Below are positions 38,394 to 48,931 of a stretch of DNA of 64,000 bases, one piece after another. The number at the start of each line of letters is the position of its first letter. Positions within the stretch are counted from its first letter, which is position 1. The stretch spans positions 988,501 to 1,052,500 of the forward strand of contig NZ_CP073581.1 in assembly GCF_018200035.1 (NCBI RefSeq), given 5' to 3'. Position numbers and translations under genes: made by a program. The stretch comes from Sulfitobacter albidus (GTDB taxonomy: Bacteria; Pseudomonadota; Alphaproteobacteria; Rhodobacterales; Rhodobacteraceae). Below the pieces are notes generated by a model. That model did not search any database, was not told the origin of the DNA, and worked only from the letters and a program-made list of their open reading frames with translations.

Positions 38394-41300
38394 ATGGGGG
38401 ATGATCGACCAGTCGGCGGCGGTGTAGTGATCCGGCTGGTCTCCTGCCTGGGGGCGGCGCTTGATCTGGATATGCTGCCGCATTTCCTTGCGCATTACGC
38501 GTCGATCGGGATCGCGCCCGAGAATATGCACATCATCCTTCAGGGCACGTCCGAGGATGGCGACGACATTCTGCGCGCCGCGACTGTCTTGCGGTCTTTT
38601 GGCGCCGCACCCCCCAAACGCTGGATCGGCGACTACACAAGCGATGCGATGTGGGCGCAGCGGCGGGCGTTGCAAGAGGAGGTCGCAGGCCCCGCTGACT
38701 GGATCGTCAATTCCGACATCGATGAGCATTATCACTTTCCGGCACCGCTCGCCGACGTCGTGGCCCATTGCCTGCAGATTGGTGTGAACTGTGTGCAAGG
38801 GCTCCAGATTGATCGCTTTGCGCCGAATGGCGTTCTGGCTGCGGTTCGGGAGTCACCGTCCCAGGCTGCGCAGTTCCCGATCGAGGGCGAGGCGTCGTTT
38901 CATATCTTTGGCACGGGCAAACATCACGGAATCTCGGCCACCACCAAACTGATGCTGCACAGCGCGCAGGTATTCCCGCGTCGCGGTGGCCACAATCCCG
39001 AAGGCATCATCGCAGATGCCGCCGAAGGCAAACGGGGCGTCGTGCCGCGGTTTCTGGCCGGACGCCCGCTGCACCAGATCGCGGCGATTGCCGATCCGGC
39101 CTATCGCTTTGCCTTTCCCTTCACCAGCGCGCATTTCAAATGGACGGCGAGCCGGATACCGTCCGTGCGCAAGCGCATCGCGACCGACGGTGTCAGCCCG
39201 GCGGGCGAGGAATACGGCGGCAAGATCCTCGAATATCTCGGCGAACACGGCAGGATGCCGCTGGAGAACGTCGCCCTGAAAGACGGAGCAGGGGCGCCCG
39301 CAGGGGGATGGCGCAAACAGATGCGGATCATGCGGGCCGAGGCATCCGCGATTGCCAATCCTGCCGCGTCCGGCGGTGACGTCTTTGTCGTCGTGCGCGC
39401 GGCGGGGGAGCGGACGCAGGCGCTTGCACAACACCTCGCCGCCGAGCAGGTGGGCGCGGCCAAGGTCGCGCTGCTGCGTGAAGTCCCCTTTGCGACCGCA
39501 ATCCGCAAGGCCTGCGAGCGTGGCACGCTGGCGGGCGCCAAATGGACGCTGTTTCTGGACGCCGACGTGCTGTTGCGCCCCGGCGCCATCGCCGATCTGG
39601 TGGCGCAGGCAAACCGTCAGGACGCGAATATCCTGGGGATCAGCGGTCAGGTCGCGGACCCGCTGCTGGGCCAGTGGCGCGTTGCAGGTCAACACCTGTA
39701 CCGGACGTCGCTCTTGCACCAGATCCTCGACACCTGCGATTTCGACCCGGCGCAAAGGCGTCCCGAATCCTACATCAAGCGGCAGATGAAAAATGCGGGC
39801 TCCCCCTGGATCGACTGCGATCTGCCGGTCGGGTTGCACGATGCCGAGCAAAGCTTTGTCGATATCTTCCGCAAGGTCGTGGTGCATTCGCGCAAACACG
39901 CCCGATTCATGGAATACGCGCGGGCGTACTGGGACCGCGAGGCGGCCCGTCAGCCTGATCTCAAGGTCGCGCTGCACGCGTTGGAGCGGCCCGAAGACAT
40001 CGCTCAGCTCCGCTTGCCGCGCGCGGAAGGCGCACGGAATGTGCGGATCGACCGGCGGGAATTCCCCGATGACATCGGCGCGTTTCTCACCCGGATCGGC
40101 TTGACCGAGAAAGCTCCTCTCCCCGTCACGGCACTGACATCGGCAGACGTCACGGCCCGGCTTGCTGCCTTTCGGGAAGCCCCCGAATGGCTCCGCGACA
40201 AGGCGGAGATCGAGGCAAGGCACGCCCAGCATCTGGCCTCGTTGGGCGATGGCGCGGGCGTTGCAAAGGCCGCACTGGATACGCCGCGTCTTTTGTCCTG
40301 CGTCGGCGTCGACGGTGTCAGCGATGCCAACAGTGATCTGCGGTTGCTGCCACATTTCGTGCGCCACTACCAAAGCCTTGGCGTGGCGCCCGCGCGTATG
40401 CATTTCATACTCAACGCGCGCACGGCGGAGAGCGCGTCACTTGCCGAGGCGCGCGCGTTTCTGGACGAGGCGGGCACAGCCGAGCCGGAGGTTTGGATCG
40501 GCGAGTATACCAGCGCGGAGATGTGGAAGCGCCGATCCGATTTGCAGATCAGGACGGCCTCGGCAGAGGATTGGATCCTGAATGCAGATGTGGACGAGTT
40601 TCATGACTATCCGTGCACCCTGAAGGAACTGACGACCTACTGCGCAATCCACCAGATCCGCTGCGTGCAGGGCCCGATGATCGACCGGATCAGCGCCGAT
40701 GGGTCGCTGCGCGCGGTCGCGGCGGACACGGATCTGGGCCAGCAGTTTCCCGTGGCGGCAGATGTCGGCATCGCCTTGGGAAAGACACCGGGGGCAGGGG
40801 ACGCGACGGGGACCATCAAGCTGATGTTGCACCGAGGCGATGTGCTGCCCACCCTTGGCGGGCATCACCCTAAGGATCTTGCGCCCCGGCACCATCTCTA
40901 CGGCATGCCGCTCACCGAATTTCCGCGGATCAAGGCATCGGCATTTCGGGCGCATCTGCCGTTCCGTGTGTGGCACTACAAATGGACAGACGGGCTTGCG
41001 GGCTCGCTCGAGCGGCGGCGCGCAGCACCCGGTGCCAGCCCCGCAGGATCACGCTACGGCGGCAGGATCCTTGCGTATCTCGAAAAAAACGGGGGCCGGA
41101 TCGCGCTGGATGATCTGACGCGCGTGCCGCTCAGGCGCCCCGGTATCGCGGAAAGCTGGCAGGCCCGCATCGCGCAGCTGTCGCAGGCCGCGGCGCTGCT
41201 GCGCAGCCGCTCCGACCGCGCAAACCGTTACCGGGTGACGCGCGGGGCGTGGGATGCAACCACGGCCGACGGCTGGACGGTCAGACAGCTGACCTTTGGC

Positions 41301-42476
41301 AGCGGCGCCGGGCAGTATCACGCCCACAGCTATTACGACATCCCGATCCTGAACGATGACGCAACGCGCATCGCCGCCTACCGGATGAATTTTGAAGGGC
41401 GCTGGATGACCTCCGAGGATGCCGTGCAGATCGGTATCGTCGATGTGGCGCAGGGCGGGTTTGTGCCCATCGGGATCAGCCGCGCCTGGAGTTGGCAGCA
41501 GGGTCCGATGGCGCAGTGGCTGCCGGGTGGTCAGCGCATGGTCTGGAACGACCGCATTCCCGCCACCCAGGGCGATGGTAATGACGGGGACAGGTTCGTT
41601 GCGCGTATCTTCGATCTGGAAAGCGGACGCACGCGAACGATTGCGCGTCCCATCTATGCGCTGTCACCGGACGGGCACAGCGCGCTTTCGGTCAATATGG
41701 CCCGGCTCGACGCGGCCCGACCGGGATACGGGTATACCGGCGGGGCCGGTGCCGGGCTGGACGTCGGCGCGCCGCAGGATGACGGCATGTGGCGGCTTGA
41801 TCTGAGGATACGGGACGGGGCGCCGCAGCTGATCTTGCCGCTGGCGCGGGCGGTTGCGTTCCTGGCCGAACAGCTGCCGGAGGAAGAGCGTGCGGTACAT
41901 CTGTCAGGCGCATACGTGCATTGGTTCAACCACGTGAAGATTTCGCCCGACGGCCGTCGCTTTACGGCCAAGCTGCGGTGGCGCGATGCGGATCTGAAAG
42001 GCGGCTGGAGCGGCCTTATGGGCGTCAGCGTTACGTGCAATATGGATGGTACGGAGCTTGCGCTGCTCGAACGGGGGACAAGCCACGTGATGTGGCTGGA
42101 TGATGAGCGGCTCTATTTCTGGCATCAGGCCGAAAAATGCTTTGCCATGATCCGCGATGCGGTACCTCGGGGGCGTGAAAAAACGACACCGTTTCCTGAC
42201 ACCATCACCGCGAATGTCCACTTTCGGCACATTCCCGACGACCCCGATCAGGCCATTTACGATACCCCCTACGCCGAGGAAATCGATATTATCCAGATCG
42301 ACCAGACGACGGGGCAGACCAACAGGTTGGCCCGGTTCACCGGCCACGTCCCGCATCACGGGCCCTTCCGCTGCGACTTGCACCCGGTTCCGTCGAGGGA
42401 TGGCCGACGCATTGTCGTGACCTCTTTGCAGGACGGCGGGCGCCAGTTGTATCTTCTCGAACGGACAGACACATGA
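38394..42476 (+). CDS. giant multidomain glycosyltransferase-like protein with C-terminal beta-propeller
   Basis: The 1360-residue protein has four parts. Residues about 12-310 form a GT92/GT2-like domain with DxD in NSDIDEH (108-110). Residues about 330-560 form a distinct GT-A-like domain with FLDADVLLRPGA (DAD 389-391). Residues about 630-910 repeat the first domain, with DVD 732-734 and parallel blocks (RLLSC, WIGEYTSAEMW, TKLML/IKLML, HYKWT/HFKWT). Residues about 940-1360 look like a beta-propeller (YDIPILNDDATRIAAYRM, AQWLPGGQRMVWND, VKISPDGRRFTAKL). No signal peptide or membrane segment is evident. The substrate is unknown; a role in surface polysaccharide is inferred. It overlaps the next gene by four bases. 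GTG 38427 is an alternative start. Confidence 0.8.
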   Translation: MGDDRPVGGGVVIRLVSCLGAALDLDMLPHFLAHYASIGIAPENMHIILQGTSEDGDDILRAATVLRSFGAAPPKRWIGDYTSDAMWAQRRALQEEVAGPADWIVNSDIDEHYHFPAPLADVVAHCLQIGVNCVQGLQIDRFAPNGVLAAVRESPSQAAQFPIEGEASFHIFGTGKHHGISATTKLMLHSAQVFPRRGGHNPEGIIADAAEGKRGVVPRFLAGRPLHQIAAIADPAYRFAFPFTSAHFKWTASRIPSVRKRIATDGVSPAGEEYGGKILEYLGEHGRMPLENVALKDGAGAPAGGWRKQMRIMRAEASAIANPAASGGDVFVVVRAAGERTQALAQHLAAEQVGAAKVALLREVPFATAIRKACERGTLAGAKWTLFLDADVLLRPGAIADLVAQANRQDANILGISGQVADPLLGQWRVAGQHLYRTSLLHQILDTCDFDPAQRRPESYIKRQMKNAGSPWIDCDLPVGLHDAEQSFVDIFRKVVVHSRKHARFMEYARAYWDREAARQPDLKVALHALERPEDIAQLRLPRAEGARNVRIDRREFPDDIGAFLTRIGLTEKAPLPVTALTSADVTARLAAFREAPEWLRDKAEIEARHAQHLASLGDGAGVAKAALDTPRLLSCVGVDGVSDANSDLRLLPHFVRHYQSLGVAPARMHFILNARTAESASLAEARAFLDEAGTAEPEVWIGEYTSAEMWKRRSDLQIRTASAEDWILNADVDEFHDYPCTLKELTTYCAIHQIRCVQGPMIDRISADGSLRAVAADTDLGQQFPVAADVGIALGKTPGAGDATGTIKLMLHRGDVLPTLGGHHPKDLAPRHHLYGMPLTEFPRIKASAFRAHLPFRVWHYKWTDGLAGSLERRRAAPGASPAGSRYGGRILAYLEKNGGRIALDDLTRVPLRRPGIAESWQARIAQLSQAAALLRSRSDRANRYRVTRGAWDATTADGWTVRQLTFGSGAGQYHAHSYYDIPILNDDATRIAAYRMNFEGRWMTSEDAVQIGIVDVAQGGFVPIGISRAWSWQQGPMAQWLPGGQRMVWNDRIPATQGDGNDGDRFVARIFDLESGRTRTIARPIYALSPDGHSALSVNMARLDAARPGYGYTGGAGAGLDVGAPQDDGMWRLDLRIRDGAPQLILPLARAVAFLAEQLPEEERAVHLSGAYVHWFNHVKISPDGRRFTAKLRWRDADLKGGWSGLMGVSVTCNMDGTELALLERGTSHVMWLDDERLYFWHQAEKCFAMIRDAVPRGREKTTPFPDTITANVHFRHIPDDPDQAIYDTPYAEEIDIIQIDQTTGQTNRLARFTGHVPHHGPFRCDLHPVPSRDGRRIVVTSLQDGGRQLYLLERTDT

Positions 42477-44806
42477 GCCAGCGCACGCAGAAATACCCGC
42501 TGGTGATGACAATCCTGGTGCGTGACGAGGCCGATATCATCGGGCAGAATATCGCCTTTCACCTCGATCAGGGGGTCGACCATATCATCGTGATGGACAA
42601 CGGCTCTGTCGATGGCACGCGCGCCGTGCTTGAACCTTTTGCCGCAGACCGGAAAATCACGATCCTCGACGAGCCGTCGCAAGACTACCTTCAGGACGTC
42701 TGGATGACCCGGATGGCCGTCATGGCCCGCGAGACTTTCGGCGCGGAGTGGATCATCTGCAACGACGCGGATGAATTCTGGTGGTCGCCGACCGGCAATC
42801 TCAAGGACGCCCTGCCACCCCTAGATGGTCACGAGACGATGCTGACCTGCGTGCGTCATCAGATGATCGGCCCGCGCGATGCGCTTGACCACACCGATTG
42901 GCGGCAGGCACTGACCTACCGGCCGGCAACGCCGCCGACCTTTCCCGAAATTCCGAATGATCTGGTCGGCATCGCCGAACTGGAGCTCGACCACCCGCTC
43001 TTCTACTATCAGCTACATGGAAAAATGATTTTCCCTGCGCAGGGGCTGCAATATGTCGTGCGCGGTGCACATACCGGGCACTACGATCGCACATTGCCAA
43101 ATCCTGCGGCTTGCGAAGTGGAAATCTTTCATTTTCCGATCCGGTCGCGCGTCGAGCTGCAACGCTCTGTGCAGCGCATCGAAAGTGCGGTCGCGCGCAC
43201 GCCCGGCGTGGCCATCCAGACATCGTGGAAATACCGGCGCTGGCAATACATGGCCGAACGTGCCAATTCGATCTGGCCTGCTTTCTGTGACGCCCTGCCT
43301 GACCGCAAGCGGGTCATGCGGGATCTGGCAAATGGATATCTGGTCGAGGAGCCCGTGATCCTGCAACTGCTCGACCGGATCATGCCGCAGCCGACCGCCG
43401 ACACAGTATCGCCCGAAGCCGCGCCGCCGGTCCCTTTGCTTCAGGACAACACCGTCGGAGATCTGGTGCTGGTCATGGGCGCCGAAGAGAATGCGGCAAA
43501 CACAGTCGCGGACTTTCTGCAAAAGCTGGGCGCCCCCGGCGGGCGCCCCGATGCGGGGCCTTCTGATCTGCTTTTGGATGCGCACCGCGCGATCCTGTCC
43601 GAGATGGAGCGCGCCGCGTTGGATTTCCGGGATCCGCCGCCGGAATGGTTCAAGGGGACATCGGCCAAATCATGGCATGTGACGGTGATGGAATTGCTCT
43701 TGGCCCAGCACGCCGATCTTGATTTTGCGGTCTTGTGCGACCCAACCCTGGACGCGCTGTTGCCGCTGTGGCGCGATGTGGCAAAGGCGAACTATCTCGG
43801 CCTTCACGTGGCACTGGTTCTGGATAACCCGCTGACCGCCGCAAAAAGGATCCAACAGCAAATGGGTATCCCCGTCGAGGTTGGGGCGCTCCTGTGGGCG
43901 CGACGTATAATCCGTATGGAGCGCGAGAGCCGTGATCTGCCGCGCCACATCGTTGAGATTGCGGACATGACCAGTGACTGGGAAGCCGCTGCAGATAGAT
44001 TCCTGCGCGCGATCAAGCCACAGTGGCCGCGTGCGCACCGGGCCGACGGTGACGATATCAATGCCGCGCTTCAAGGCTCCGTTGCCGCATTTGCGCACTC
44101 GGAAGCTGACGTGATGCATGCCGCGCAAGTCCCCGACGTCGTGAAGGAAACCTATGACGTTCTGCGCGCGCTTGCGGTCAATGACCGGATGCCTGAGCTG
44201 CACGCGCGGCTTTCAAGCATCGCTAAAGAGATCGAGCGTACGACACGCTATCTGCACCATGTTCTGGGAACGGCCAAACTGGCGAGGGACGCGGGCCTGT
44301 CGATCGCGCACCCTAGCCCCCTCAATCGCTCACAGGCGCAAATCGACCGCCTGACGCTGCCGGTCGTCAGCGCCGAGAGCACCGTCCAACCGGTCAAGGA
44401 CGACAGCCCGTCCATGACACGGCGTGAGCTGCTGGATAAATCGCGCGCACGCTTGCTCGAAAAGGATACGCACGGCGTGCGAGGCACCTTCGACAAGAAC
44501 GCCAAGGGTTTACCCAAAACCTCCGCAATCCTGATCGCCGCGATCAAGGACGCGCCCGAATTCGATCCTGCGTGGTACCAGACCACTTACCCGGATGTGG
44601 CCGAAAGCGGGGCCGATCCGGCCTTGCACTACCTGCATGTCGGCGCGTTTGAGTGCCGCAATCCGGGGCCGGATTTTGACACGCTACGCTATTACGAGGC
44701 CAATCCGGACGTCTTGGAGGCAGGCATGTTTGCGTTCATCCATTTCATCCGGTTCGGGCGCGCGGGAAATCGCGCAATTTTCCCGGCGGAACCGTTGCCG
44801 GGCTAA
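42473..44806 (+). CDS. glycosyltransferase / sulfotransferase-like / repeat protein
   Basis: The 777-residue protein starts with a GT2-like domain (PLVMTILVRDEADIIGQNIA; CNDADEFWW as DxD). The middle (about 320-530) recalls sulfotransferase folds: LVLVMGAEENAANTVADFLQ in place of the usual PAPS loop, and LVLDNPLTAAKRIQQQMGIPVEVGALLWARRI as in bacterial sulfotransferases; the missing PAPS motif argues that it may be inactive. A charged helical region follows, then two FDPAWYQTTYPDVAESGADPALHYLHVG-type repeats often attached to glycosyltransferases. Its ATG overlaps the stop of the giant gene (ATGA), so they act together. Confidence 0.78.
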   Translation: MSQRTQKYPLVMTILVRDEADIIGQNIAFHLDQGVDHIIVMDNGSVDGTRAVLEPFAADRKITILDEPSQDYLQDVWMTRMAVMARETFGAEWIICNDADEFWWSPTGNLKDALPPLDGHETMLTCVRHQMIGPRDALDHTDWRQALTYRPATPPTFPEIPNDLVGIAELELDHPLFYYQLHGKMIFPAQGLQYVVRGAHTGHYDRTLPNPAACEVEIFHFPIRSRVELQRSVQRIESAVARTPGVAIQTSWKYRRWQYMAERANSIWPAFCDALPDRKRVMRDLANGYLVEEPVILQLLDRIMPQPTADTVSPEAAPPVPLLQDNTVGDLVLVMGAEENAANTVADFLQKLGAPGGRPDAGPSDLLLDAHRAILSEMERAALDFRDPPPEWFKGTSAKSWHVTVMELLLAQHADLDFAVLCDPTLDALLPLWRDVAKANYLGLHVALVLDNPLTAAKRIQQQMGIPVEVGALLWARRIIRMERESRDLPRHIVEIADMTSDWEAAADRFLRAIKPQWPRAHRADGDDINAALQGSVAAFAHSEADVMHAAQVPDVVKETYDVLRALAVNDRMPELHARLSSIAKEIERTTRYLHHVLGTAKLARDAGLSIAHPSPLNRSQAQIDRLTLPVVSAESTVQPVKDDSPSMTRRELLDKSRARLLEKDTHGVRGTFDKNAKGLPKTSAILIAAIKDAPEFDPAWYQTTYPDVAESGADPALHYLHVGAFECRNPGPDFDTLRYYEANPDVLEAGMFAFIHFIRFGRAGNRAIFPAEPLPG

Positions 44807-45033
44807 GGCGGGTCCGGACCGGCTTTGCTCCTACGGCCCGCACCAGCCGGGCACGGGGGGAGATGACAGCTTTTCGTGCCCATGCCACTACGCACGCCGA
44901 CAAACGGGTTTAGGTCCCGAACGGTCTGGAACCTTGCCTTTCGACAGGGACGTGCGAGGCTGCGGGCGCGCCTGTACCTAAGCTTCCGCCAAAATCTGTT
45001 TGTCTTGCCGGAGGCGCCCTGGCGCAGTCGGGC

Positions 45034-47075
45034 CTAGCGCCGCCGCGCGTGGGCAGGCACAGGAGGCTGAGGCGCGGCAGCGCGTGCTTCGGCCAAAGGG
45101 ATTACATTGGCCGTGGCCAGCGGGGCAGTGATCGAAAATACGCTGCCGTGCCCCTCGGCATCGTCGATCCGTGCGGTGCCGCCCCAATTTTCGACCGTCT
45201 TGCGAATATACGCGAGGCCAAGACCGCTACCGCTGGTATTTTTCGACAGGCGCTGGAATGGCTCGAATATCTTTTTCTTGAAACGATCGGGCACGCCGGG
45301 GCCGTCATCCTGCACCCGGATACAGGCGGTCCGGGCGGTAACGGTGCAGGTCACGTCGATCCTGCCGATGGGCGCATCATGATGTTTGATCGCGTTGGAA
45401 ATCAGGTTGCGTAGCACTGCCTTGAAGGCCGTGGCGCTGCCCCGCAGCATCGGGGCCTCTGGCGGCAGGCGCACGTCAAATCCGTCGGGGATGGTCAAGA
45501 GCGCCAGACATTCCTGCATCGCGGTTGCGGCGCAAAAGGTCTCGAGCGCGGACGCGTCGGTCTCGATCTGAGCGTATTCCAGCAGATCCTCGACAAGTTG
45601 TTTCATCCGGGTGCTGCCTTCCTCGACGAGGCTCCAGTATTTTTGCGCTTCCGCAGGCAGGTCGCGCCCGTCCTCGGCAAGGATTTCTGCGATGAGTTCC
45701 AGCATCATGCTTTGCCGCGACAGGGGGGCGCGCAGGTCATGTGCGGCAATCGCAGCAAATTCACCCAGTTGCTGGTTGGTAGTCGACAGCTTGTCCGCCT
45801 GCCGCGCGATCAGGTCGCGCTGTTGCTGGAGCCGCGTCACATCCACCCGGATCGACGCGAAATTTTCCGGACCAAGCTGAAAATCGCGCGCCTCGATCAC
45901 GCTGCCATCGGGGCAGTGGATCGTCATCGGCTCTGCCCGTCCGGCCCGGATCTGTGCGATGCGCTGATCGGTGAAGGCCTGCGCGCCTTGCGGCGTCACG
46001 CCTTCGGGCAGGTTTCCGTGGGCGCGGGCCAGTTGCATCAGTTCGCGCATGGTAGCGCCGCCTTTGCACGGCTCGATCAGGAAAGGGAATGTTGCCTCGA
46101 ACCCTTTGTTCCAATGCAGCGCGCGCATGTCGCTGTCGTAGATCATGATCGCACCCGCCACCTGATCGAGGGCGGCGATCAGCAGGGCATTCTCACGGTT
46201 TTCCACGATCAGATCATCCGCGCGACGTTTGTTGCGCAGAATTTGAACCGCGCTCCACAGCAGGAGTGTCAGGACGCTGACCGCCCCCCGAGGATCGCCC
46301 AGAACAGCGGCGTTTCGGTCAGGCGGCGGTCACTGCCGAACCACAGGCGCCGCAGCGTGGCAAGCTGGGCCTGCGACAGATCGGCGGCAATGGCCGCGTT
46401 GAAGGCGGCCTGCACATCCGCGCGCTCGGGTGCGATGACAAATCCGTAGGGGCTGACGGCAAGGGCAGGGGTGACGCTGTGCACCGCGTCCGACACCTCC
46501 ATGGCCCGCAGGCGCGCGCGAAAGCTGTCACCGGCGGAGACGACGGCGTCGATCTCTCCGCTCAACAGGGGTACCACCATATCGTCGGTCTGCGCAAACT
46601 CCACCAGTTGCACAAACGGAATGGCGCCCGCCGTGGCCAGTGCGTAGCTGCCGCGTACCACGCCCACACGCGCGCCAGCCAGATCCTCGACGGTGCGCCG
46701 CCCGCTGCGCCTGAGCGCGAAGGCCCGCGATTCAAAGGCGCCAAGCGGATCGGTCGCCAGCCCGCGGTCAAGCCGCGCGGGGGTCAACGCCAGCAGCGAG
46801 GTAAGCTCTGCCGCGCCCGCGTTGAGCATGTCTAGCGCGTCGCCGGGGTTTTCGGCTTTGACGAAATCGGCGGAATAGCCCGCAGCCTCCGCAATATGGC
46901 GAAACAGATCGACCGACAGGCCGCGGGCCTGGCCGTTTTCGTCGGTGAAGGAATACGGGTCAAATTCCTCGTAGGCCATGCGCAGTGTACGGTCCTGCGC
47001 ATGGGCAACCTGCGGCGCCAGTATGCACGCCAGCACAAAGGTGAAACAGCACAATCGCTGGAAAAGAGAGGACAT
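45034..47075 (-). CDS. membrane sensor histidine kinase with periplasmic solute-binding sensor (apparent frameshift)
   Basis: Two frames abut. The first has a signal peptide and an SBP_bac_3 domain (MAYEEFDPYSFTDENGQARG to LRRLWFGSDRRLTETPLFWA). The second has a PAS-like region, HisKA H-box IAAHDLRAPLSRQ and an HATPase (NLISNAIKHHD; DDGPGVP; GSGLGLAYIRK). One extra G in the G6 run (plus strand 46284-46289) joins them and produces the otherwise missing membrane segment FWAILGGAVSVLTLLLWSAV, giving a 680-residue sensor. It would sense a small solute in the periplasm, phosphorylating a regulator not found nearby. Confidence 0.85.
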
Positions 47076-47268
47076 AACAAAATTCCTGAACCGGTCTCAT
47101 CGTGAGCCTAGCGCCAAGCTCTCAATAAAGGTTGAATGTGTCCCGGCTCTGCGACGCTGCGTTCGGGCGCGGTGGTTTTTGTGGACAGCGCCGCAGGCTT
47201 GCGCCTTACTGCGAGGCCACGGGCCGTGCGCGCGCGCCCATAGGACACAACAGACAAGGAGTGCCGCC

Positions 47269-48882
47269 ATGCTCGGACAAATGATGACCCAATCGCTGAC
47301 CATCGGCAGCCTGATCGACCATGCCGCGCGCTGGCACGCGCAGGGCGAGATCATCTCGGTCGAAACGACCGGCGGAACAGAGCGGACCACCTGGGGGCAG
47401 GTGGGCGCCAACGCCCGCGCGCTGGCCTCGGCGCTGCGCAAGCGGGGGCTTGAGCCCGGCGCGCGCTGCGGCACGATTGCGTGGAACAACCGCCGCCATC
47501 TTGAGATCTATTTCGGCGTCGCGGGGGGCGGTTTTGTCTGCCACACGATCAATCCGCGCATGGGCCCCGAACAGATGGTCTATGTCATCAATCACGCCGA
47601 AGATCAGGTGCTGTTCATCGACGCAACATTCGTGCCCGCAGCGGGCAAGCTTGCGCCGGCGCTCAAGCATTGCAAGCACATCGTGCTGATGGGCCCGCGC
47701 GATGAGGCCGCCGCCGAGGCCGTGCCGGGTATCCTGTTCTACGATGAGCTGCTGGCCGAGGGCGACGCGTCGGAGCCGTGGCCCGATCTGGATGAGAACG
47801 CCGCGTCGAGCCTGTGCTACACCTCCGGCACCACGGGCGATCCAAAGGGGGTGCTCTATTCGCACCGCTCGACCGTGCTGCACTCGATTGCGGGCAACCA
47901 GCCTGACGGGATCAACATCTCGGCCATGGATACGGTGCTGCCGGTGGTGCCGATGTTCCACGTCAACGCCTGGGGCGTTCCCTATATTGCGGCCGGTACG
48001 GGCTGCAAGCTGGTGCTGCCCGGCCCGAACCTCGATGGCAAAAGCCTTGTGAACCTCATCGACGCGGCGGAGGTGACGCTGGCGCTGGGGGTGCCGACGA
48101 TCTGGATGGGCCTGCTGGGGGCGTTGAAAGAGACGGGATCAAAGATCCCCTCGATGACGCGCACGGTGGTCGGTGGCTCGGCGCTGCCGCCCTCGATGAT
48201 CCCGAAATTTGCCGAATACGGGGTGGAGTTGATCCACGCCTGGGGGATGACGGAAACCTCACCGCTGGGCACGATGAACCAACTGCTCGCCAGCCACCGC
48301 AGCCTTACGCCCGAGGCGCAGGCGGCGCTGCGGCTGGGGCAGGGGCGCCCGCCCTACGGCGTCGATCTGCGCATCGTGGACGAGGCGGGCGCGCCGCTGC
48401 CCCACGACGGCGCGGCGCAGGGTGATCTGCAAATTCGCGGTCTCTGGATCGTGGATACGTATTTCGGCAAGGACACGCCGGCGCTCACCGACGACGGTTG
48501 GTTCGACACGGGCGACGTGGCGACCATCGATGCCGAGGGGTTCATGATCATCCGCGACCGCTCGAAGGACATCATCAAATCGGGGGGCGAGTGGATTTCG
48601 ACCGTGACGCTGGAAAACATCGCCATCGCGCATCCGGGTGTCGCCAACGCCGCCGCCATCGCCGCCGCCCATCCCAAATGGGACGAACGCCCGGTGCTGG
48701 TGGTGATCAAGGCCGGTGACGTCACCGAGGAAGAACTGCTCGCCTCCTTCAAGGGCGAGGTGGAAAGCTGGCAGATCCCCGACCGCGTGATCTTTGTCGA
48801 TGAGCTGCCCATCGGATCGACGGGCAAGGTGCAAAAGAACAAGCTGCGCGAGGAATACGGTCAGGTGCTGATCGCGGGATAG
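47269..48882 (+). CDS. acyl-CoA ligase, DmdB-like
   Basis: The 537-residue adenylate-forming enzyme has P-loop YTSGTTGDPKG (184-194), motif GWFDTGDVATIDAEGFM and lysine region GSTGKVQKNKLRE. Its N-terminus MLGQMMTQSLTIGSLIDHAARW and block CGTIAWNNRRHLEIYFGVAGGGFVCHTINPR closely recall DmdB, the methylmercaptopropionate-CoA ligase of the DMSP demethylation pathway. Related medium/long-chain fatty acid ligases share these blocks, so substrate is uncertain. The ATG at 47269 has AAGGAG upstream; the frame extends further but without support. Confidence 0.88.
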   Translation: MLGQMMTQSLTIGSLIDHAARWHAQGEIISVETTGGTERTTWGQVGANARALASALRKRGLEPGARCGTIAWNNRRHLEIYFGVAGGGFVCHTINPRMGPEQMVYVINHAEDQVLFIDATFVPAAGKLAPALKHCKHIVLMGPRDEAAAEAVPGILFYDELLAEGDASEPWPDLDENAASSLCYTSGTTGDPKGVLYSHRSTVLHSIAGNQPDGINISAMDTVLPVVPMFHVNAWGVPYIAAGTGCKLVLPGPNLDGKSLVNLIDAAEVTLALGVPTIWMGLLGALKETGSKIPSMTRTVVGGSALPPSMIPKFAEYGVELIHAWGMTETSPLGTMNQLLASHRSLTPEAQAALRLGQGRPPYGVDLRIVDEAGAPLPHDGAAQGDLQIRGLWIVDTYFGKDTPALTDDGWFDTGDVATIDAEGFMIIRDRSKDIIKSGGEWISTVTLENIAIAHPGVANAAAIAAAHPKWDERPVLVVIKAGDVTEEELLASFKGEVESWQIPDRVIFVDELPIGSTGKVQKNKLREEYGQVLIAG

Positions 48883-48931
48883 CGGTCGGGCAGGGGGGTG
48901 CAGCACGGCGCACCGCCCGCCACTGCCGGGC

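Noticed and set aside
38853..40403. 516-codon minus-strand ORF inside the giant glycosyltransferase gene
   Set aside because: Composition typical of the reverse complement of a GC-rich gene; no motif.
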